Source: Xylocopa sonorina (lineage: Eukaryota > Arthropoda > Insecta > Hymenoptera > Apidae). Taken from it: DNA of 64,000 nucleotides. Below the pieces are notes generated by a model. The model searched no databases, was not told where the DNA came from, and saw only the letters and a program-made list of their open reading frames with translations. Position 1 is the stretch's first letter; each line of letters starts with the position of its first letter. The position numbers and the translations under genes were made by a program. This document shows positions 21,250 to 31,819 of this stretch, in pieces. The DNA lies in assembly GCF_050948175.1 (NCBI RefSeq), contig NC_135206.1:1627170-1691169 (forward strand), in the 5' to 3' direction.

Positions 21250-21435
21250 TGTGCGTAACACCTATTCGTCCAGCTAGCTGTTATGATGTCATACGCATAG
21301 GGCTCCCCTCGTGGTCGAGCGTTTCCTTGGATACATACAACTCGCCACTCAGTGTTATCCCTTTTCGGAAGTATTCAATTTGGACATGGGTATCGTACTG
21401 GTCGGAATTAATTTCCGTCGTAGGAGCAGAGATAC
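21250..21435 (-). pseudogene. Endogenous viral capsid fragment
   Basis: The minus-strand frame contains TEINSDQYDTHVQIEYF and GELYVSKETLDHEGSPM before a stop after MRMTS. It is bounded by a P-like element on one side and the eroded end of a piggyBac on the other. The same segment, with the same stop, is duplicated at 15390-15593, so the stop predates the duplication. The capsid assignment is by position. Confidence 0.5.
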
Positions 21436-21439
21436 GTAA

Positions 21440-23533
21440 CACGCAAGATTACGATGGATATACAAAATTTAGTAATTCTTTTGTGAATTTTAGATATATC
21501 TTTATTCAATATAGTCATCTAGTGATATGTTTTTGTATAAAAATTATGTTTTATAATTGTCCATCGTGTAGTATTTTTCAAAACATTCTCCAACATGCAA
21601 TTCATCTTTCTGTTTGTACATACACAACAATCTTTACTTTTTACATTTTCACAACGCCGCAATATATGCAGTTTACCATTAAGTCGTTCTTCCTTATCGG
21701 AGGATCCATTACGAAAATCACCTACCAGTTGTGCCACCAATTTTCAGACGAGTATAAAATGTGTCACAGGTGTCCCATTCTCTCTTCTAGCTGACACTTT
21801 ATATAAAATGTAATTATTTATTGCACAAACCTCTAAGTCCTAGAAAAAAATTTTCGCCACCATTTGCACGATTTTTTCATAAAACAATATAAACTTGCTA
21901 ATTGATCAGACTTATCGACACCTCCCATATCCATATTGTAATTTATAATAACGTTTAGTTGATAATGTTGACGGTGCTACCTTGTTTCATCCTTCTCTGT
22001 ACAGTTGTCGTGTCCGAGGTATCGTAACTGCTTAGTATGGTGACTATTCTTTTATCCTTCCACCTTAATAATAAAACATCGCTTGATTGGTAGGCAGTGA
22101 CAGTATTATTTTTTGTTACAGCTGATTTTTTAGTCACAGCTGGTACATATTTTCTGTTTGTGCTAATTGTACCAGTTAAATAACAGCTTAGTTTTAGAAG
22201 TTCCTGCGCTAATAATGGGATCTCTGTAAAATATCTGTCCGTAAAGATGTGATGTCCCTTTGCCTCGGGATTTGCGGTCAACAGTTTGTGAAACAATTGT
22301 AAGACAATCCTTGAACTGACAAGGAGGTCCGGACGGATGAGAGTGTCTGTACTAACGCTTCCATAGTAGGGAAGCATAGGATAGCATGTATCCTGTACGT
22401 ACGTCTGACAATACATAAATGCGGATTCTCCATTTGGTAGCCATTTTAGGATTATATGTAATAAAACTAATTTTGCCCTTAAATTTGATAACAGACTCAT
22501 CGATGTATATTTCATTATCCGGTGTAAAATACTCTTGGAATTTGCCATCGATATAATCTAAGAAGCTGCTCACCTTTTGGATTCTCGTTGTTACATTTGT
22601 ATTTGTGAAAACATTTTCATTCAGATGTAACATCCAATATATTTGGAAAAATCTTTCCCTCCGAAATATATTCCTAAAAGATGGTATGTTTCCAATATGA
22701 TCCAATAATATTTCATGTCAGGAATTGGCATAGTACCCATACTCAGGATTACACCCAAAAAACCTGTCATCTCTTCCTTTGTCACATCGATCCAATTATA
22801 CCATATTGATCGTTCAGATAATCTCTGCTGTTCTATTTTATTTTGGGCATATTTATTTGTTTTTAGTACAATTTTTTCAAGCAGTGTGTCTGTGAAAAAG
22901 AGTCTGAAAATGTCGATAGGTTCCGTGCATTTCACGGGTACATTCGGTCCAACAGTCTTCGATCCCGTCGAGAAATTAGTTTTTGATTATGGCTGATCTG
23001 TGTGCGTAATGTCTCTCCAAGTAGTAAATTCGTTTATATTACTGTTCTCATTTTCATCATTTTCTTCTGCTTCACTGTCGCTGGATATTGTTTGCCTTAC
23101 TCGTGGCTTCACGGGAACTATGTCACTATCAGTGTCACTGCAAACTTTATCACTTCCTCTATCAGAGTCAGTATTCAAGAGGTCAAAGAACACTTCTTGC
23201 GGTAACATTCTTTTTGCCATTTTGGAGAATTATTTTGAAATATTTGAAGAAGAGAGAATGTCTAATTACTGTTAAATACGATTTATAAAATATTCTTTGG
23301 AATTCTATAAGGTATCGTCGAACGTTTTCGATTTCATTACGTTCAAAAAACGACTGACTGTATTCGTTTAGATTGGATTTCGTTATTTCCAATTGACAGG
23401 AGCACCGTATTGGTTCGTGAATAGGTTTCTTAGGCATTGAAGTTCATTTAGAAAAAATATAAACTGATATATGAATGCATACAGTATAGTTCCTTGCTGT
23501 GGTGGCTGAGAGCAGACATACGACCGAAAAGGG
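21440..23533 (-). mobile_element. piggyBac-type transposon inserted in the viral relic, one end intact
   Basis: The transposase-proximal end reads GACCGAAAAGGG followed by TTAA at 23534-23537 (complement: TTAA then CCCTTTTCGGTC). The opposite end is not recognisable; the sequence passes from the transposase tail to viral sequence around 21440-21480 without a TTAACCC. So the 3' end is deleted or rearranged. Confidence 0.75.
21519..23220 (-). pseudogene. piggyBac transposase, decayed but nearly full length
   Basis: Collinear minus-strand pieces: an acidic N-terminus beginning MAKRMLPQEVFFDLLNTDSD (23220-22987), YNWIDVTKEEMTGFLGVIL (22935-22621), the first catalytic region EIYIDESVIKFKGK (22705-22352), the second HHIFTDRYFTEIPLL (22548-21955), a GGVDKSDQ segment around 21900, and the Cys-rich C-terminus with CCVCTNRKMNC (21740-21519). 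Several frameshifts separate them. This copy is distinct from the piggyBac at 6.2-9.0 kb. Confidence 0.85.
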
Positions 23534-23537
23534 TTAA

Positions 23538-24106
23538 TTGAGGTTCTCCAAAACAAGCTTGGAGTGCGGGTCCCCGTCAGGGTATCTCCTTTCCCCCCTG
23601 CATTATTATTAATGGACCACGACCAATTCACCATTCTGGTTATGAACATCCCGGCGAACCACGTAGTGGATTTCCCTTCACTGGAGATGCTGTCGTGGAT
23701 TAACCTGGCCCAGTATTTTAATGCCGCCGGGTCTTCTTCAGGAAAGGCGATCCTGTCTTGTTGCGCAACGGATTTCTTCCACTCCTCGAAGCTGCGACGC
23801 GTATTCCCGCGATTTCGAGTAATCATGCATCAAAAGTTGTGTTATTAAAGTGTTATAAAGTTTTGACGAGGTGGGGTGACAATAAACCCTTGCAGGTTCT
23901 AGCACGTTTTGGTAATTAAATCGTACAAACTGTGCCGAATAATGACCATGGAGCGCTCCTCGAAGCCTCATCAACAATGGTATTTTTTCTTTAGATAAAG
24001 AGAGTGCCGCCCTCGCCGACAGAACGGCACTGCTGCTGAATAAATATACACACAATATCATTCTGATACGCAATAATACGAAGTAACGTATTAGGTGAAC
24101 GTACAC
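23538..24106 (-). pseudogene. Endogenous viral capsid, N-terminal region
   Basis: Two overlapping minus-strand frames joined by a frameshift near 23810. The upstream one (24106-) includes IPLLMRLRGALHGHYSAQF and a FNYQNVLEPARVY segment. The downstream one (23826-) has RRSFEEWKKSVAQQDRIAF and ends at the piggyBac TTAA. It has no transposon hallmarks and is the most 5' part of the viral relic in viral orientation. A capsid role is inferred from the toti-like CP-RdRp gene order. Confidence 0.5.
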
Positions 24107-24147
24107 ACTGTAATTGCAGAGATAAGGTAAAAGATCTTGGCCGTCTA

Positions 24148-24425
24148 CTAAAGTCGACGCTCGGCGGTGGGCGTTTTTTGAATGAAGGAGTCTTCATTGC
24201 GGCCCTTTTTAGCCGTCTCCTTCGTTGGTTTATTAAACTGCGAAAGGGGCGCATTTTTGCTGCCCGTTTGCACTTCATTGTTCGTTTTTTTCGCTGGTTT
24301 TACCCCTTCAAGCGATGAGTTCACGCAGTAATTCGCCGTCGTCGCGTATTCGATGGACGGCTCCTTCTTCAGGGCGAAGCGCGCCTCCGCTTTCGCCCAG
24401 AATTCGCGCACCTGATCTTTAATCA
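24148..24425 (-). pseudogene. LINE ORF1-like fragment, 3' part (split by the copia insertion)
   Basis: A minus-strand frame with REFWAKAEARFALKKEPSI and a Lys/Thr-rich tail ending in TPTAERRL. It continues the frame at 29275-29650 on the other side of the copia element, whose GACCG target duplication sits in the middle. R1-type LINE ORF1 proteins have such a coiled-coil N-half followed by a basic region; I give that as a tentative identity. Confidence 0.45.
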
Positions 24426-24430
24426 GACCG

Positions 24431-24650
24431 TATTAGAAAATGGGTTTTATGAATAATCAACAACGATTCTCTTTTGTATAATAATTGTTCTTTTATTTCT
24501 ACGCACTGGAAGTGACCTTTCCCTAACTTCTCTGTAGAGAACTGAACTGAAGTTAAAACATATAGAAACATATATCTGAAAAAATGCCATCTCTTCTCAC
24601 TCGAGGATAAAAGATTAATTTTTGTATTTGGTTTCCAATGAAAACCAACA
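24431..24650 (-). repeat. copia 3' LTR
   Basis: Starts TATTAGAAAATGGG (expected TG mutated to TA) and ends GAAAACCAACA. It is preceded in element orientation by a purine tract (complement of CGCCCCCTCAAAAATT, 24651-24666) that serves as plus-strand primer. Confidence 0.95.
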
Positions 24651-24837
24651 CGCCCCCTCAAAAATTAATCGTCATTATATAAGCTTATAACATATTCATA
24701 TTTAATTAAGAAAAACCACTTCCAATACGTCTTCTGGGATTACATGTGGTCCAACATTTGTTGCTAAGGGTTAAGGAAACCAGGAAAAACTTAACCAGAC
24801 CACTTATACTCGTATAAACATATAATTGCAAGAGAAA

Positions 24838-26325
24838 TTATTTCAAATACATTTTCATTCTGAAGTCCGTGAATTTTGGCGTAGACAATGGTTTTGTAAA
24901 GGCATCTGCTAATTGCTGACCTGTAGGAATATAAGTTAATTTTACCATATTTTTCTCAACTTGTTCTCGGCGGAAATGATATTTAATATCATTATGCTTT
25001 GTTTTCTTATGGTTGGTGGGATTATTGGCACTGCTAATGCAACCGTTGTTGTCTTCAAAAATTTCTATTGGTTTTGAAATCTTAAAATTTATACTCATTG
25101 CCAATGATCTCAACCACAAAGCTTCCTTAACGGCTTCGAAAAGAGCCATATATTCTGCCTCAATGGACGAGGCTGCCACAGATAGTTGCTTTTTCGTATT
25201 CCAACTAATAGTGCATTTACCAAATAATTGAAATAAATACCCTGTTGTACTTTTCCTGTCAATTTCGTTACTACCCCAATCTGAGTCAACATAACCGATC
25301 AAAGAATTTTTATCATTACATTTTTCATATGTCAGTTTCAAATTTATTGTGCCTTTTAAATATCGCAAAACCCTTTTTAAGCTAATCCAAAGTTCTTTAT
25401 TATTTTTATTTGTAAAACTACTTAAAAAATTTACTGCTAAACTTAAATCTGGCCTTGTATACACCATCAAGTACATTAAACATCCAATGAGATTGCGACA
25501 TGGGGCATCATATATCTCATCTGAATTCAATGCTGCATAGTTTAATTTATTTTCCATTGGTGTATTTGCAATTTTACAATCTTGCATACTGAATTTATTT
25601 AAAACTGTATTAATATATACATTTTGATCAAGAGTTATTTTACCTTTACTCCTCATTATCCTAATTCCTAGGAAAAGCTTTATCTCTTTTAAACCAACCA
25701 TTAAAAATTTATTCATTAAGTAGGATTTTAAATCAGTCATTACTTTAATGCATGCAGTAATTATGACCAGATCATCAACGTATAATATAAGATAAATATT
25801 TTTGTTAACATCTCCTTTATCTAAAATATAAAGACACGGATCTACTATTGAACTTTTAAAACCTAATTCTTTGAGAGTTTGATCAAAAACTTCATTCCAG
25901 CACCTTGCCGCTTGTTTTAAACCGTACAGGGATTTATTTAATTTACAAACTAGATTCTTATCATTTTTAATACCATCGGGGACCTTCATATAAATTTCCT
26001 CTTTTAACTTGCCATTTAAAATGGCACTCTTTACATCCATATGATGAATCAATAAATCAAATTGATTGGCAAAAGCTATTAAAAATCTAAAACTTGCAAT
26101 TCTTGCTACAGGGGCAAAAATTTCATTGAAATCCAATAAATATTCCTGACTAAATCCTCTGGCTACCAAACGAGCTTTATATCTGATCGGGTTCCCAAAT
26201 TCGTCATTTTTTATTGTAAAGACCCACTTACAATCTACTACGTTTTTATTCTCAGGTCTTGGTACCAGAGTCCACGTTTTATTTACTAAAAGAGAACTAA
26301 TCTCATCTTCCATTGCTTTTCCCAT
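24838..26325 (-). CDS. copia reverse transcriptase and RNase H
   Basis: A 495-codon open segment of the copia polyprotein. It begins in the RT N-terminus (NKTWTLVPRP, KWVFTIKNDEFGNPIRYKAR, LVARGFSQ), passes SLYGLKQAARCW and the catalytic LILYVDDLVI (YVDD), then GCLMYLMVYTRPDLS. It ends with RNase H (GYVDSDWGSNEIDRKSTTG, SSIEAEYMAL, NPTNHKKTKHNDIKYHFRRE). The domain is essentially complete. It is separated from integrase by a frameshift near 26300, so it would not be translated in phase from the gag start. The first Met is not a real start. Confidence 0.93.
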   Translation of the reverse strand: MGKAMEDEISSLLVNKTWTLVPRPENKNVVDCKWVFTIKNDEFGNPIRYKARLVARGFSQEYLLDFNEIFAPVARIASFRFLIAFANQFDLLIHHMDVKSAILNGKLKEEIYMKVPDGIKNDKNLVCKLNKSLYGLKQAARCWNEVFDQTLKELGFKSSIVDPCLYILDKGDVNKNIYLILYVDDLVIITACIKVMTDLKSYLMNKFLMVGLKEIKLFLGIRIMRSKGKITLDQNVYINTVLNKFSMQDCKIANTPMENKLNYAALNSDEIYDAPCRNLIGCLMYLMVYTRPDLSLAVNFLSSFTNKNNKELWISLKRVLRYLKGTINLKLTYEKCNDKNSLIGYVDSDWGSNEIDRKSTTGYLFQLFGKCTISWNTKKQLSVAASSIEAEYMALFEAVKEALWLRSLAMSINFKISKPIEIFEDNNGCISSANNPTNHKKTKHNDIKYHFRREQVEKNMVKLTYIPTGQQLADAFTKPLSTPKFTDFRMKMYLK

Positions 26326-27252
26326 TTTACTCTATCCTCGCTTTCCTTAACTTCTGCATAACTTTTTGGAACTTTGCAGGTTATCAATTGTGCACATAAA
26401 ATGTAATCGTTTGGAATTGCATGCTCATCGTAAGAAATAGGTGGTCGATCTCTGAGCCTCTCACTCCTAATTTGTTTCAAATCGTTATTTAATTGTTTTT
26501 CATGAGATGAAGAACCACCATAATGTCTTTTTTCTCCCCTTGTCACCTTATCACTTGGCTCTACTGGTTTGGATATATCTTCAACACCAGTCTCAACTTG
26601 AGATTCTTTTAAATTAATCTCGTTTGATTTTGTTATTGGTCTTGATTTTAGAAAATCGATTTCATCTACAATGACATCTCGTACAATAACAAATTTTTCG
26701 TTTGCTACATCCCACACTTTGTACCCATTTGGTTCGTAACCAACCAAGATTCCTTTCCACGATTTTTCATCAAATTTCATTTTTCAAATTTTATCGTAGA
26801 CACAAACAGTCGAACCAAATACTTTCAAATATTTTATTTGAGGTCTTGTATCATGCCATAATTCATATGGCGTTTTATTTCCCTTTAGTGCCTTCGTTGG
26901 TGTTATATTTATTAAATATGTGGCAGTCAAAACCGCCTCACCCCAAAAGGTTTTATCTAAACAAGCACCAGCGATCAAAGTTCGAGCTCTTTCTGTGACT
27001 GTTCTCACCATTCTTTCTGACACACCATTTTGCTGTGGGGTTCTCTGTGTGATAGCTTATACCTTTCTGTGTACAATAGTCCTTCATCTCACTGGATAAA
27101 TACTCTCTACCATTGTCGCAATACAAATTAACTATTTTGGATTGAAAACGCACTTCAGCTTTCGAAATGTAATCACGAAAAACTGAGAAAACATCTGATT
27201 TGAATGTTATCAAATATGTGACACAATAATGAGTAAATTCATCGATCAACAA
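26286..27252 (-). pseudogene. copia integrase, interrupted
   Basis: Integrase core fragments: LIDEFTHYCVTYLITFKSDV, LYCDNGREYLSSEM (second catalytic Asp) and SERMVRTVTERARTLIAGA (around the catalytic Glu). The copia-specific C-terminal motif KSWKGILVGYEPNGYKVWD follows. A 1-nt frameshift near 27020 splits the core, a stop near 26782 precedes the C-terminal part, and another frameshift lies near 26300. The family's integrase inserts the cDNA and makes the 5-bp duplication seen at the element ends. Confidence 0.9.
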
Positions 27253-27342
27253 TACGAAATAATTTTTATTATTAAGTGTAGGAGGAGTGATAGGGCCAGC
27301 AACATCTGAGTGTATTACGAACGATGGTCTCTTTATACTTTT

Positions 27343-28854
27343 TTAATTTTTTATTTTATTAAATGGTAATCTCTTTTGTTTCCCACTTATGCAGGCCTCA
27401 CACAATTTGTCATTAGGGATTATTTTCTCAATTTGACTTATATCCTCGACCATTTTATTTCTTTGCAATTTCAAAAATACTTGTTTACCTATGTGGCCTA
27501 AACGTTGGTGCCACAATTCATAATTAATGTTTGTAACATTGTATGCTTGAGCGATAGAGTTTGCTACATATGATTCAATGGAAAATTTTATTTGGAATGT
27601 ATTCCCAATGGGCTTACCAGTTGCTACCACTTTACCATCTTTACTGATTGAAATATCAACTACATCTAAGACCGTTCTTAGCTTCGCCTTTCGAAATTTC
27701 GAAACAGACAATAAATTGTTGGGAACCTCTGCACTATATAGGACATCCTTCAGCACTCCTTCAACACCCAGGTTGCTTATCACGTTCAATGAATCAATTT
27801 TCGTTGCTAATATAAAACACCCACTTTTAGCAACTCCAACTTTTATTGGTGGATTTAACTCAACGAAATCCTTTGCCAAATCTTCTCTGTTGATTAAATG
27901 ATCTGATGCTCCTGAATCCACCAGGAACGTTATTTCGTTTTTCTTCTCGCACTCTTCAGATTCATAATCGCCGGTCATAAAAGCAAAACCAGAATTTTCA
28001 CTCGATGATAACTGTTGAGCCATTTGCACCGTTTGATTCGTCCTCCTCTTTTCCACTTCTTTCTGATTCTTCTTCAATTCTTTCAAATAGTAACGACATT
28101 CACGTTTTATGTGTCCTGGCTTGTTGCAATGGTGATATCTGATCCCAAGAATTCTTCTATTATTTTTGTATTTATTGAATTGCCCAAATTTTTGACCGAA
28201 CCCCTTAATTTTCGAAGTGTTAAAATTTGGTCCTTTTGTCGTATTCACTGTACTTTGAACATGTAGCACTTTTGTACTTGTATCTGCACTTTCCGTTTTT
28301 ATTTTCACTTCATGGTCCAGAAGCCGAGTTTTCACAAACGCCAAAGTTAATGTATTTTCAGATAATGTTTCTATTGCAGTAATTACACCGTCATAACAAG
28401 GCGGAAGAGTTAATAATAAATGTGCCACTTTATCCGTTTTTTCTAGCTTGGCACCGGCGGCTAATAATTCAGTAATCAAGTCATTGAAAACAGTGAAATG
28501 TTTAACTAATGACATGTCTCCTTGCAATTTTAAACTGAGCAATTTCTTTCTTACGGCCAATTGAGTTGCGACGCTCTTTCTTTCATAAATTTTGTCTAAA
28601 TTATCGACAATATCTTTTGCTGTTACATTGCCACTTGCAAAACCAAGAAACGAATCTGATAAAAATTCAATAATCACACTCTTAGCTGTGTTTTCGGCTT
28701 TATCCCAGTCATCAGATCTTTTGTCTGGAACTTCTTCGTCAATAACTTTAACCACATTTAGTTCAGTTAATAATGAACGAATTCTGAACTTCCACACACT
28801 GTATTTATCACCATCAAAAGGAGTAATATTTCTTTTCATTTTTAATTGATCCAT
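27343..28854 (-). CDS. copia Gag, protease and GAG-pre-integrase region
   Basis: 503 codons from the first ATG after the primer-binding site, starting MDQLKMKRNITPFDGDKYS. The Gag region (UBN2 type) spans about residues 1-200. One CCHC knuckle, YHHCNKPGHIKREC, is near residue 240. The aspartic protease signature FLVDSGASDHLI is near residue 315. The pre-integrase motif ELWHQRLGHIGKQVF follows, with CEACISGKQKRLPF at the end. A stop at 27343 ends it in an A/T-rich run just before the integrase core, in the same frame. Confidence 0.93.
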   Translation of the reverse strand: MDQLKMKRNITPFDGDKYSVWKFRIRSLLTELNVVKVIDEEVPDKRSDDWDKAENTAKSVIIEFLSDSFLGFASGNVTAKDIVDNLDKIYERKSVATQLAVRKKLLSLKLQGDMSLVKHFTVFNDLITELLAAGAKLEKTDKVAHLLLTLPPCYDGVITAIETLSENTLTLAFVKTRLLDHEVKIKTESADTSTKVLHVQSTVNTTKGPNFNTSKIKGFGQKFGQFNKYKNNRRILGIRYHHCNKPGHIKRECRYYLKELKKNQKEVEKRRTNQTVQMAQQLSSSENSGFAFMTGDYESEECEKKNEITFLVDSGASDHLINREDLAKDFVELNPPIKVGVAKSGCFILATKIDSLNVISNLGVEGVLKDVLYSAEVPNNLLSVSKFRKAKLRTVLDVVDISISKDGKVVATGKPIGNTFQIKFSIESYVANSIAQAYNVTNINYELWHQRLGHIGKQVFLKLQRNKMVEDISQIEKIIPNDKLCEACISGKQKRLPFNKIKN

Positions 28855-29025
28855 AATAGAAGTTGATACGCGTGTCCTTCCACAATGAACAACTTTATTT
28901 AGATGCGTTTTTTTTTACTAAACTTAAACTTAATTAAGCTTAAATTGTCTTAGTATACTTAGTACACACTTAATAACTAACACAAACGATTTATAATTTT
29001 TAAAATTAGTTTTTCACAGTTTCTA

Positions 29026-29049
29026 CGCGTTAGATCTGAGCCCATAACC
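29026..29049 (-). promoter_or_regulatory. copia primer-binding site
   Basis: Immediately inside the 5' LTR the minus strand reads GGTTATGGGCTCAGATCTAA. This resembles the Drosophila copia site, which pairs with an internal (anticodon-side) fragment of initiator tRNA-Met rather than with a tRNA 3' end. Confidence 0.7.
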
Positions 29050-29269
29050 TGTTAGAAAATGGGTTTTATGAATAATCAACAACGATTCACTTTTGTATAA
29101 TAATTGTTCTTTTATTTCTACGCACTGGAAGTGACCTTTCCCTAACTTCTCTGTAGAGAACTGAACTGAAGTTAAAACATATAGAAACATATATCTGAAA
29201 AAATGCCATCTCTTCTCACTCGAGGATAAAAGATTAATTTTTGTATTTGGTTTCCAATGAAAACCAACA
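29050..29269 (-). repeat. copia 5' LTR
   Basis: Runs TGTTAGAAAATGGG to GAAAACCAACA. It differs from the other LTR only at the second base and at one position near base 40. Confidence 0.95.
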
Positions 29270-29274
29270 GACCG

Positions 29275-29650
29275 CTAATTTTGTTCATGAGGATTTCGAG
29301 CCCTTCGTCCGCCACCGTGCCTGTCGAAACAGTCAACTTTTCTGGTCGCTCTGGATGGAAATTTTCCTCGATTTCCATGTTCGAGGTCATTGGCGCGGGA
29401 TCCCTGGCCGCTCTCTCTTCTAAAGCAGCAAGCCGCATTTTCAATTGCGTATTTTCATCATCCAGCTCTCTCAGTTTATTTTTGACGCGGTTTGTCTCCG
29501 CGTCTTCCGTCGTTGCCGGTTGTTTGGCCCGCTGGACCGCTTCAGCGATTGCTGCTCGCACAATTCGAACAGCTATCCCCATCTGGCGCTTTATTGCGTC
29601 ATTTAGCTGCGTTGATTTCGCAGCTGCCATTTCTACCTGGTTTGCTGCTT
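29275..29650 (-). pseudogene. LINE ORF1-like fragment, N-terminal coiled coil (split by copia)
   Basis: From ATG near 29630 the frame begins MAAAKSTQLNDAIKRQMG and carries a heptad-patterned NKLRELDDENTQLKMRLAAL. It continues to EILMNKISG, where copia is inserted, and resumes at 24425. The abutting upstream sequence is the truncated Ty3/gypsy gag. R1-type LINE ORF1 is the best guess. Confidence 0.45.
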
Positions 29651-29654
29651 TTAA

Positions 29655-30825
29655 TGCGCGCGCAGCTCACTTTACTCGCTTTAGATTTCTTGGAACATTT
29701 CGACGTAATATGCCCACGTTCTTTACATATAAAACATTTTACACCGCAACTTTCGTTGGACAATTCACGCTAATATGATCGCGCCCACCACAATTATAAC
29801 ATCGACCAATATTACCAGTGAACTCTTTTTTTTTTTCTTACCCACATTGACCATCTCTTTTCGTTCATTTCTAACGAAACTGTCTTCACACTTCTCACAC
29901 TTTGTTGACCTATGCGCACTCGTCAAACCTCGATTTCGAAGAATTACCTTTTTAGTTGTTGTAAACCGTTGAATACGCGTCTGGTTCCGGAGCATTTCAT
30001 CGGAGATACCCTCAATCAAATATTCAAGTATTTCATCGTCGTTGATTGGCACTTAATTTCCAAGAATGATCTTCTCGTGCAAATATTCATGGAATGTCTC
30101 GTTCCTCTTCCATAATCGCTCTTAAAATTTCTTCCTTATCGCAATTTTGCTTTGTGGATGATAAAACATAACTCTTAATTCTTCCAGCAGTCGGTTGAAT
30201 GGCATAGTTCTGCTTTAGAATGAAACCATTCAAGTGCTTTTCCCTTCAGTCGCATACCGATAAGTATTCGTGCAACGTCATCTTCCAATTTATATATCGT
30301 TTTCAACAATTTTATCTGCTTCTTCCAAAGTTACCAAGTAAATATGCAACTGCCGAAATATTGGTTCGCGGCTGACTGAATTGAGATAAAACATTGCATT
30401 CATTGCCATTACTCAATGCCAAGAAATTGTCACCATCACTAACAACATTAAATTGTTCGGCTTTAAAATTACGCGTCGATCTTCGCTGCACATTTTCCGA
30501 ATTTTGCTCAACCTGTATTCTCCTTCGCATCGCATCTAACTCAAGGCGCAACACGGCTAACTCACGTTCTACTAATTCCTTTTCTTTTAAGAAAAGATTA
30601 ATTTGTCGTTGCTGTAGATTCATTGCTGACTGCACGTTTGATGACACACCAGCACACGAATCTTCATTATCTTCACGAGCTTCTTTCAGCTTGTCATCTA
30701 TCCACGTCTGGGTCAACTTCCATGAAACAGGAAATTAATTCAGCTTTCGAACCAGCAGTAGGTAGTTTATGCTCCATTAATATCTCTTTTAGCGTTGTAA
30801 CTGTGATTTTACTCAAATCTCTCAT
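29655..30825 (-). pseudogene. Ty3/gypsy-like Gag (family T1), broken and truncated
   Basis: ATG at 30823-30825 begins MRDLSKITVTTLKEILMEHK, whose LPTAGSKAEL continuation is a SAP-type DNA-binding motif. After a frameshift near 30716 comes a coiled coil (LKEKELVERELAVLRLEL), then capsid-like sequence (GISDEMLRNQTRIQRF). Two CCHC knuckles close it near 29800-29680: CYNCGGRDHISVNC, and CFICKERGHITSKC after another frameshift. It is cut off before any protease or RT. The 5' LTR and primer site lie just upstream. Confidence 0.8.
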
Positions 30826-31077
30826 TGTGCAAATTTTCACTCGACACTCGCGTTTAAACTGGAATTGTCTCTACACGAAAGTTTAATTTTCTTTCTCGCA
30901 CTATCCTTCAAAACTACACTCGCGTCGCTTGAAAATCTCCTCGAACGTTCTAAACCATCAAGGAATTTTCTCGAACGTTCTGTCTTCAAATACTCGATAA
31001 TATCCCAATCTTTAGAATGTATCCGATTTAATTTTTGAATGTCTACTTAATAATTATCCCGGAAGGGCCCCCAAAAT

Positions 31078-31315
31078 TGTAGGAAATTTATTGATTAAAG
31101 ACAATTACAAGATCATTAGATAGTTCTTTTAAACTGAAATATTACTTGTAAGACTGTTCATAAACAACTGCTTCATCGTTTTGAAACATTCACAGGAAAA
31201 ACTCATTTACTCCGCACATTCGCTCTCGCTCGCATTCTAGAATATTCTACGCACATAACATTTGAAACCTGAATTACTGATTAACTTTTAAATTAAGATA
31301 ATTTTATTATCTACA
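31078..31315 (-). repeat. 5' LTR of the gypsy-like element T1
   Basis: TGTAGGAAATTTATT to TTATCTACA (inverted TGTAG/CTACA ends), 238 bp. On the minus strand the adjacent primer-site region reads TTTTGGGGGCCCTTCCGGG. The matching sequence in the inverted arm is 54449-54670, truncated at TTAA. A partial relative lies at 12564. Confidence 0.8.
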
Positions 31316-31330
31316 CTATGGTCACGCGCC

Positions 31331-31819
31331 ATGAAACTTTATGGAACCACTTTTGACACCGGGAACCATGCAAATGCTGTCGATAATATGAAATTTGAAA
31401 CGGACCAAACGAAAAATGTATTCGTGATTTCGAAAGAAGTTAAAGACAACTCGATGATCGTCGATATTCAAGATTTATTGCGAGAACACGATTATGTACG
31501 TGTATTCGGTGACTTTGAACGAAATCGAATGCTCTGTAAACATTAAAAATCCAATAATAAACATTGATGCATGTAATATAAGGTATATAGAAATTATCGA
31601 AGATATTACACTTTGAACCTGGTTTTATTCGTGCATCCAATATCATATTATAAGCATCCAACAGTGTCAACTATTCAGCTACATTGCACTTCCAAGTTGA
31701 AAGTCGCAAGGAAGACCTTCACGCTTGATGGATGCAAAATCTCGGTAATAGGTGTAATAGAAGGCTCATATGAAAATCTAAACCCTAATTTGAGTGAAGT
31801 TGATAATAAAACGTTGTGA
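31331..31819 (+). pseudogene. Coding-like relic in the duplicated segment, unknown
   Basis: An ATG frame (MKLYGTTFDTGNHANAVDNM) runs 71 codons here and is broken differently in the mirrored arm. A second frame in both arms gives VTLNEIECSV and a KNPIINIDAC segment. The two arms shift frame relative to one another by 1-nt indels, so no intact protein exists now. No family recognised. Confidence 0.25.

Larger units (their letters stand above)
24431..29269 (-). mobile_element. Full-length Ty1/copia retrotransposon, GACCG target duplication
   Basis: Two 220-bp LTRs differing at two positions bound 4.4 kb of internal sequence in order (minus strand) PBS, gag, protease, integrase, RT-RNase H, PPT. 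GACCG occurs at 24426-24430 and 29270-29274. The near-identical LTRs indicate a recent insertion. The coding region nevertheless has about two stops and two frameshifts, so this copy is probably dead. Confidence 0.95.
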
